A program made the translations under genes and the position numbers. Shown piece after piece: positions 16,480 to 21,635 of a stretch of DNA of 21,635 nucleotides. Every line of letters begins with the position of its first letter. Position 1 is the stretch's first letter. Below the pieces are notes generated by a model, which did not search any database, was not told where the DNA came from, and was given only the letters and a program-made list of their open reading frames with translations. Origin of the DNA: Zoopage sp. CT-All. Its lineage: Eukaryota; Zoopagomycota; Zoopagomycetes; Zoopagales; Zoopagaceae. The stretch is from contig QZWS01000149.1 in NCBI GenBank assembly GCA_004114245.1, positions 1 through 21,635 on the forward strand, in the 5' to 3' direction.

Positions 16480-18515
16480 ATGTCCTCGACGCGTCCGCTC
16501 GCTGACGACTTTTTCGATCTGTGTGATCGCGTCGGCGTTCAGTATGATAGGGAGAGCCTACCCGAGTTGATGGGCGGTGATGCCGCCAAGGTGGCAGTGC
16601 CGAGAGCGACAAGCGTCGGTTCCAGAAGCACGAAATCCGCGCCCATGCGCGCGGCAAGGATCGCAGTTCCACCGCCACAATCACAGTCGCAGCCGCAGCC
16701 ACATATTTCAAGAGCATGCGAAGAGATGCTGCGCTGGCTTTGTCGGGTGGCTGATTCCGAAGAGAACGTCCTTCCATCCAAAGGGTATGTCCGTTTGCTG
16801 CTCCAGCTTGTGCATATCATTGATTCTGCAGAGCTGCCGAGGCTTCAAAGGCGTTACATCATACTCGCACCAAAAATGAAAACATTGGGTATGTTGTTTA
16901 AAGATCTGATGTGTCGTTGAATCATTTCCGCAGTGCTGACATTATCAACGAACATGGAAAACGCGTCCGTGGAAGCCCTGTGGAATCGCATATCGATTTA
17001 ACACGGTACGAAGCGTTTCTCATCGTGAGCGTTATTTATATGGTCACGCAGAGATCTACAAAATGAGCTAATGGCAAGGACAGCCAGTTCAGCCAGCGAG
17101 ATTGGCGACCGCTGCGGAAAATTATCTGCCAAGGCGCATGAAAGGCTTATAGACGCTGCTGTCAAGGCAAGTGTCATAGTCGCTCATATCAGGAATCGAC
17201 TATTGATAGCTTCAAGCTTCGATCCTAACAACGTCCAAGACGTCGCTCACCGCGTTGGAAAGCGTCAATCCCGCGGCCTGTCTCAATGTCGATGCCTCGA
17301 GCTATGTCCATGCCAGTATGCCTACTTTGTTGCCTTGCTAGCACTAAACTGTCGAAAGATGCCACATCAACATTTCATACCCAGGCAAGCCACACGAGGA
17401 CCATGTCCTCACGCAAGGCTCCACGATTCGGGCCAAATCGACAGACCAGAACACCAACGCTTTCGGCCGCAAAGGCTGCACCCGTGTGTTTCATGCACAA
17501 CGCCGATCGCAAACTTTTATCTCGATTCGACGAAATTGAAAGAAGGATCCAGGAGACGGCGTCGTCGCATCAAAATGCATCGGAGAGCATAACCCTGTTC
17601 GGTTGAACTACTTCTTTCTCAAGCGTGGTAAGCTGACTCGTGGTGTAGGAATGAGCGAGGAGGATCATGGGCTGAAAAGCGCGGAGATTGTCGAGATCGT
17701 CAAGGCGTACACCCATGTTTTGCGACTCGACCTTGAAAAGGAGCGCTTACTGACACTCGAACGGAAAATGCCTGGTGCCGCATCAGTTTTTACTGTCGGC
17801 CAGGATTCTGCATATGCAAAGACGGTGAAGGAGATCAACAAGGTGCTCGGCGACGTGGTCGACCTCCGGGTCAAGTGCCGTATCACTGGCCAAGTGTATG
17901 ATGGTCTTTTAACGGAACTTGAACAGCGCCATGAGCGATATAAAAAGGTTGGGTCTGTCTTGGATGCCTGTTGTGTATGACTGCGTGTGTAGGCTTTTGA
18001 TATTTTGGAAACAGCTCGGATTTTGCGAGCAATGATCGCACGCGCATGCCAATCCGATGCATCGCGGGTCGCAAAAGTTGTTTATGCGTCGAAAGCGCTG
18101 GTGGAGGAAGTGGACTCTGTTAGGCATCGCGCCGCCCTGACCATGCCTATGGCCGTTGGTGACACTGCCTCTGCTGATCGCGAGCAAGACCTGCTCGCGC
18201 TAGGCGCCGAGTTTGCCGGCATGACCGAAGTGGCCGAGATGACGGCCCAGAGCATGCGTCACAGCCAGGATATCTGGAATACGAGCACGCAACTGGCCAA
18301 AATTGTGGAGCGAAACACTGCGTTCTCGACCGAGCCACTGCATGTACACCCACCACCTATGACCGATGCCCATGGGGTGATCAAACGCAAGATTCAAGCA
18401 ATAAGTTCCAGACTTGATGTTGCAGCAAATCAGGTAAGCGTAGGCACCACTTGGGGTTGCAGCCGAGATGTGTAGATTTGAGAAGATGCTGGAGGAGAGA
18501 GAGGTCAATTCGTGA
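16480..18515 (+). CDS. Coiled-coil protein, HAUS augmin subunit 3-like
   Basis: Augmin recruits gamma-tubulin to existing spindle microtubules. Eight exons: 16480-16888, 16934-16979, 17052-17166, 17210-17315, 17359-17601, 17649-17947, 17993-18433 and 18468-18515; about 568 aa (human HAUS3 has 603). The N-terminus matches the HAUS3 layout: DFFDLCDRVGVQYDRESL (10-27), a linker with SQSQPQP, then EEMLRWLCRVADSEENVLPS, comparable to the SFLKWFCG...NVLSEEEL region. The rest is mainly coiled coil, including TVKEINKVLGDVVDLRVKC and YDGLLTELEQRHERYKK, which resembles the conserved HAUS3 C-terminal half. The assignment is from remembered family pattern. Intron 17167-17209 appears to be GC-AG (AAG|GCAAGT); a GT-AG alternative is 17171-17216. 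The 72-nt intron 16980-17051 is long for this locus. The C-terminus is uncertain: a 34-nt intron gives 16 more codons, while acceptor 18474 would end the protein at once. Confidence 0.6.
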
Positions 18516-18641
18516 TTCCGAGATGATGGAAGCATCAGTATGAGAGCACTATTGTAGCGAATATATTGAACTCGCCACTGAAACAATACGCGATATATAC
18601 ACTATACGCCAACACTGAAAGGAGCGCGACATGAGAGAGGA

Positions 18642-18935
18642 CTACAATCCAAGCACGGTCCAGACATCGTGCTCGGTGAAGCTCCCAGCCGATGTCGCAC
18701 TGACCGGCGATCCCGAACGTTCATGAGCCAACGACTCTTTGCACGGCGTACTTCCACCGCTGGATGCATCAACAGATGAGGACGAGTCGGAAGAGGAAGT
18801 ACGCCGGTGCATTGGAATTGCGGCCACGGGTACCGGCGCGGCAGATGCTGACGGCGATGCGATTGCTGAGGAAGCCTGGGAATGCGATTCGCGGTGGCGG
18901 CGCATTGCGCTGAGAACCATCCATTGGGATTCCAT
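18642..18935 (-). CDS. Small Ser-rich hypothetical protein
   Basis: A 97-aa frame starting MESQWMVLSAMRRHRESHSQ and rich in Ser/Ala, with an RRTSSSDSSSSVDASS stretch that would suit phosphorylation by basophilic kinases, and ending FTEHDVWTVLGL. No family is recognised. An upstream exon may exist, because the region up to OST5 (18936-19103) has open frames such as MCKLGDAKPHGFH on the same strand, but I could not find a convincing splice pair. The opposite strand also has an acidic frame (18739-18957), so the strand is not certain. Confidence 0.35.
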   Translation of the reverse strand: MESQWMVLSAMRRHRESHSQASSAIASPSASAAPVPVAAIPMHRRTSSSDSSSSVDASSGGSTPCKESLAHERSGSPVSATSAGSFTEHDVWTVLGL

Positions 18936-19103
18936 GTCTGTGCTTTGTGGAGGCTAGGGTGGCGATGGCGTGGATGGAGAGCGATAAGAGGGAGATAAGG
19001 GCAAGTGGGAAAATAGGCCTGGCTGCTGATGAAAACCATGTGGCTTGGCATCGCCTAATTTGCACATCATGGCTAATTGTTCTGCGTCTTGAGGCGATGC
19101 TCA

Positions 19104-19449
19104 TTACAGGTTGATGCCGACGGCAACAAACGCAAAAACAACACCAAAGCCCGAGGCCGCGCTGGCCAACGCCGCCAGCACCAGTTCCTTCCCCACATTC
19201 TTTTCCGTTCTATTTGCACCGTCAGTGGATATAGATTGGCACGGCAGTCATCAAACATACACGGCAAAGAGCGACATGGAGATGGCGCCAAGACCAAGCA
19301 AGATCATGGCGAGCATCGGCAGCATGTTGGTGGCCACGGGCGGCGCGAACGCAGACGCAGATTCCCACGCGGTGATTGCTGCTGCCGCAGAAGTCTGAAA
19401 TCCAGCCGCCGGGGTCAACACAGACCTGTTGGTGCAGGAGGCGCACCAT
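19104..19449 (-). CDS. OST5: Oligosaccharyltransferase subunit OST5/TMEM258
   Basis: Ost5/TMEM258 is a small two-helix subunit of the ER oligosaccharyltransferase that N-glycosylates nascent proteins. Three exons: 19449-19426, 19394-19261 and 19209-19104, giving 87 aa (family 79-86). The reading shows SASAFAPPVATNMLPMLA before a first membrane helix (about 33-54), a short loop FAVTEKNVGKELVLAAL, and a second helix ending GFGVVFAFVAVGINL-stop. This closely follows the TMEM258 layout: SPVNPxxFPxLxxxLL, then KELLxxLxAS and GFGxLFLLLWVGIYV. The second intron (51 nt) is well supported. The first is only 31 nt and gives an 8-residue first exon, so the start is less sure. A CACGTG box lies 36 bp upstream of the ATG. 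Confidence 0.82.
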
Positions 19450-19482
19450 GCTGGATGTCAAACCGGAGATTTGGGTATTAAG

Positions 19483-19492
19483 ACCACGTGGT
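19483..19492 (-). promoter_or_regulatory. CACGTG palindrome upstream of OST5
   Basis: ACCACGTGGT is a perfect 10-bp palindrome with the CACGTG core at 19485-19490, 36 bp 5' of the OST5 start codon. It is a likely bHLH (Cbf1-type) site or a bZIP G-box. Confidence 0.45.
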
Positions 19493-21635
19493 TTGGAGTT
19501 GACTGTGTTGTAGGAACAATAATGTTGTCAATTTATAATAGTTCCGGCATCCCTGTAACAGAAGTGAAGATAGCTGTTTAGGGTAATCACAGTAATGTAT
19601 TCTTGAGCCTTGATAGGCAACAGCCATAGAAGTAGTTGCTGGGTACTTGAATCCCATACAATTGATATCCAGGTATTGATAGCTCATCCCCTTCTAATTG
19701 TCCAGGCCCTATCATCACACAAGCTCCCAATTTGACTCAGTTGGCTGAGATCCTAGCAGTCCTACCACAGCAGTCACAGTATTCCGATAATTGCCATTGC
19801 CATCAGCCTGTCACTCCACAAACCCCCTTAGCAATGCCAATCTCACAACAATGCCATTAAAAGCATTTATGCTTGTGGATATGTACATGCATTTGCATTT
19901 GCCTTGGGCAGTATTGGTGCCATTTTCACCAGCCCTTGCCCATGACATTATATTCCTGGTCCCTTCTCAACAAATAATGCTAGCCTTCTGTGCTTCATAG
20001 ACTAAATCCATGCATCCAACAACACTTGAAATTTTCAAGGTACATTCTACTCCTTCTATAGATGTTTGTTGTTCAATAATAAATATCCATAGTGCATACC
20101 AGAATGGTTGCCCTATGATGTGCTAGAAGCCTTCCGATTTGTGCATGACATGCCCACCATATGGTGCAGAAGGACGGTTAAGAGCAGTCTCTTTTCTGTC
20201 AATCCTGACCCCCTCTTCCCTAACACACAACACCCTACCCACCCCAGCACTACACACCATGCCCATGAAATATGCCCCCACATGCAAAAGCAGCTCAGCC
20301 GCAAAGCCTTGCATAGTGATATGCTGCATACCATGGGGAAGTGGAAAATTACAAGTGTTTTTTGCAGATGCAACTGACGGCCTACCTCTTAGCTGACACG
20401 CAGCGCACCTCCTTTATCAGGGACAAGCGTGCCACACTTCAACAAAACCCAGCAAAGGAGGTCTGCTGTGAGGCCTGGGATCAGATGTAGAAGCTGTGGG
20501 GTTTGGTGAAGAGGAGAGTGGCGGAAGAGGTGGAGGGGGGACTAAGGATCTACGGAACTTAATGTATTGTTGTGAATAAAAAAGAGACTGCTCTTCAGCC
20601 GTCTATCTGCTCCACAGAAGCTATGTATTGACCAACACTAGTGCTGGTCAGACAAGAAATAATAGACTGCTATTCCTAGTTCAACCCCTTGTCCAATGCA
20701 GTCCTTACATCTATTGCCTGATGAGAAAAAGCAAATCAAGCAATTGAGGCGATGCCTTGGGTCATATATGCCTTTAGCAGTACTCGCAACCAAAAGTATT
20801 GGACCATCTACCTTATGCTCTTGCCAACATCCATAAATACTTTGGAAGATGCAGTGATTTATTGGGAATTTCATTCTGCATTGATTGTTTGCATCAGAGC
20901 CTATAGCTTGCGACACAATGTTCCACCAGTCTATATCATTATTGACCCCTCCCTTGGCTCCAATGCTCTGCTGCTTCTACATTATTAGCTAGAGCTTATG
21001 CCTGGAATGGCAGATATTGCCATCTGCAATGTATTTTCCAATCCAGACTGTGGACTGTGTAATTTTCAGCATTCTTGTAAATGGCATAGTGAAATTACTA
21101 CAAACAATAAGAACTGTGTATTGCAACATTTGAGCAAAGATGTCAAGTATTTGCATTCATTCATTCAGTAGAAAATGAGCAGTTTGTCGAGGCAGCTTCT
21201 AGAGTAAAGTTTATCTTGCATAGAATTATGAAAAACAATGTTGGCAATACCACCAACTTCAACACCCTGTCAGTGTGACTAAGAATGGCAATGCCGGTGG
21301 CCATCTCTCACCGTGTGTTTCATTATTCTGTCCAGACAAGCAAGTGAATACTTCTAGGTTTGTGATGTCTTGAACCCATCAAAGGTGGCCCCTCTGACAT
21401 TGAACTATTTGAAACAGGCCGGCAAGCAGTTTGTTTATGCTGTCGTCCTCGTACGCCAGAGTGCACAAGGACTGTTTCTTGAGGCCGGGACTTGGAGGAA
21501 AGCAGATAAATGTCAGTGGGACAGGATGTATTTCTCAGTCTGTTGCTAGTGTTCTGCTTAAAAAGAGACTGCTAACTAAGTGGGTGTGACGCCCGGGTGG
21601 ATTTGGGGCTGGAGGCGGCGGACAATGCAAGGGCT
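19493..21635. other. AT-rich gene-poor right flank
   Basis: About 2.1 kb with only short frames, none with a recognisable motif or coherent splicing. It contains a near-palindrome (20630-20649) and a 14-mer AAAAAGAGACTGCT present twice (20579-20592 and 21560-21573). The last 50 bp (from about 21585) turn GC-rich, and the minus strand there is open from the edge down to a stop near 21580. This could be the end of a gene outside the window, but it is too short to call. Degenerate mobile DNA is possible; I saw no terminal repeats or transposase motifs. Confidence 0.5.
20630..20649. repeat. 20-bp near-palindrome
   Basis: GACCAACACT is followed directly by AGTGCTGGTC; the arms pair with one A-C mismatch and no loop. 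It is an isolated dyad in AT-rich DNA and could be a protein-binding site. Confidence 0.5.

Noticed and set aside
17071-17592. A 173-codon frame continuing unspliced through the HAUS3-like gene
   Set aside because: After about residue 32 it becomes Cys/His/Arg-rich; splicing at 17167 and 17316 gives continuous coiled-coil-compatible sequence joined to the next exons.
18739-18957. Plus-strand acidic frame (DEDESEEEV...)
   Set aside because: It is the complement of the Ser-rich minus frame, and no splice or domain evidence supports it; the minus strand is preferred only weakly.
1-21635. tRNA, rRNA, CRISPR, operon or phage-type features
   Set aside because: I looked for B-box-like strings and cloverleaf pairs, evenly spaced repeats and bacterial signals and found none; the genes are spliced and eukaryotic.

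Overview
The window is nuclear DNA from a eukaryote, most likely a fungus. The gene set includes a TUL1-type Golgi RING ligase, COX12, a TPT1 tRNA phosphotransferase, an OST5/TMEM258 subunit, a possible Rrn5-like factor and a possible augmin HAUS3-like protein. Many genes are cut by very small introns, mostly 38-55 nt, often with CTGAC/CTAAC-like branch sites close to the acceptor. Dense micro-introns, an augmin-like gene and a TRAF7-like gene suggest an early-diverging lineage such as a chytrid, but that is inference. No bacterial, organellar, CRISPR or phage feature is visible, and no rRNA or tRNA was found.

Layout. Positions 1-337 (-) hold the start of a secreted protein that runs off the left edge. 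Positions 338-1606 are AT-rich and gene-poor. A gene-dense, GC-richer block follows: TUL1-like ligase (-, 14 exons), macrodomain protein (+, 6 exons) and TRAF7-like RING/WD40 protein (-, 3 exons). A second AT-rich block (6882-7916) precedes COX12 (+), a degenerate alpha/beta-hydrolase (+), TPT1 (-), a coiled-coil protein (+), a histone-fold/Rrn5-like protein (-), a fungal-type protein of unknown role (+), a tandem pseudokinase-kinase (-), a HAUS3-like coiled-coil protein (+), a small Ser-rich ORF (-) and OST5/TMEM258 (-). From 19450 to the right edge (2.2 kb) the DNA is AT-rich again with no convincing gene.

Organisation. Strands alternate almost perfectly, so nearly every boundary is head-to-head or tail-to-tail. 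Two head-to-head pairs have only 37 and 51 bp between start codons. Two tail-to-tail pairs have stop codons that overlap (TTAA) or abut (TGATCA). The genes do not form one pathway: secretory and ubiquitin quality control (TUL1, OST5, TRAF7-like), respiration (COX12), ADP-ribose/NAD-linked chemistry (macrodomain, TPT1), mitosis (HAUS3-like) and signalling (tandem kinase) are interleaved.

The points most worth following are several GC-AG introns supported by reading frame and homology, the two-domain pseudokinase-kinase, a hydrolase-fold protein without its nucleophile, and CACGTG elements in three promoters. Exon structures were derived by hand from reading frame, splice signals and remembered family motifs; ambiguous junctions are named in each entry.
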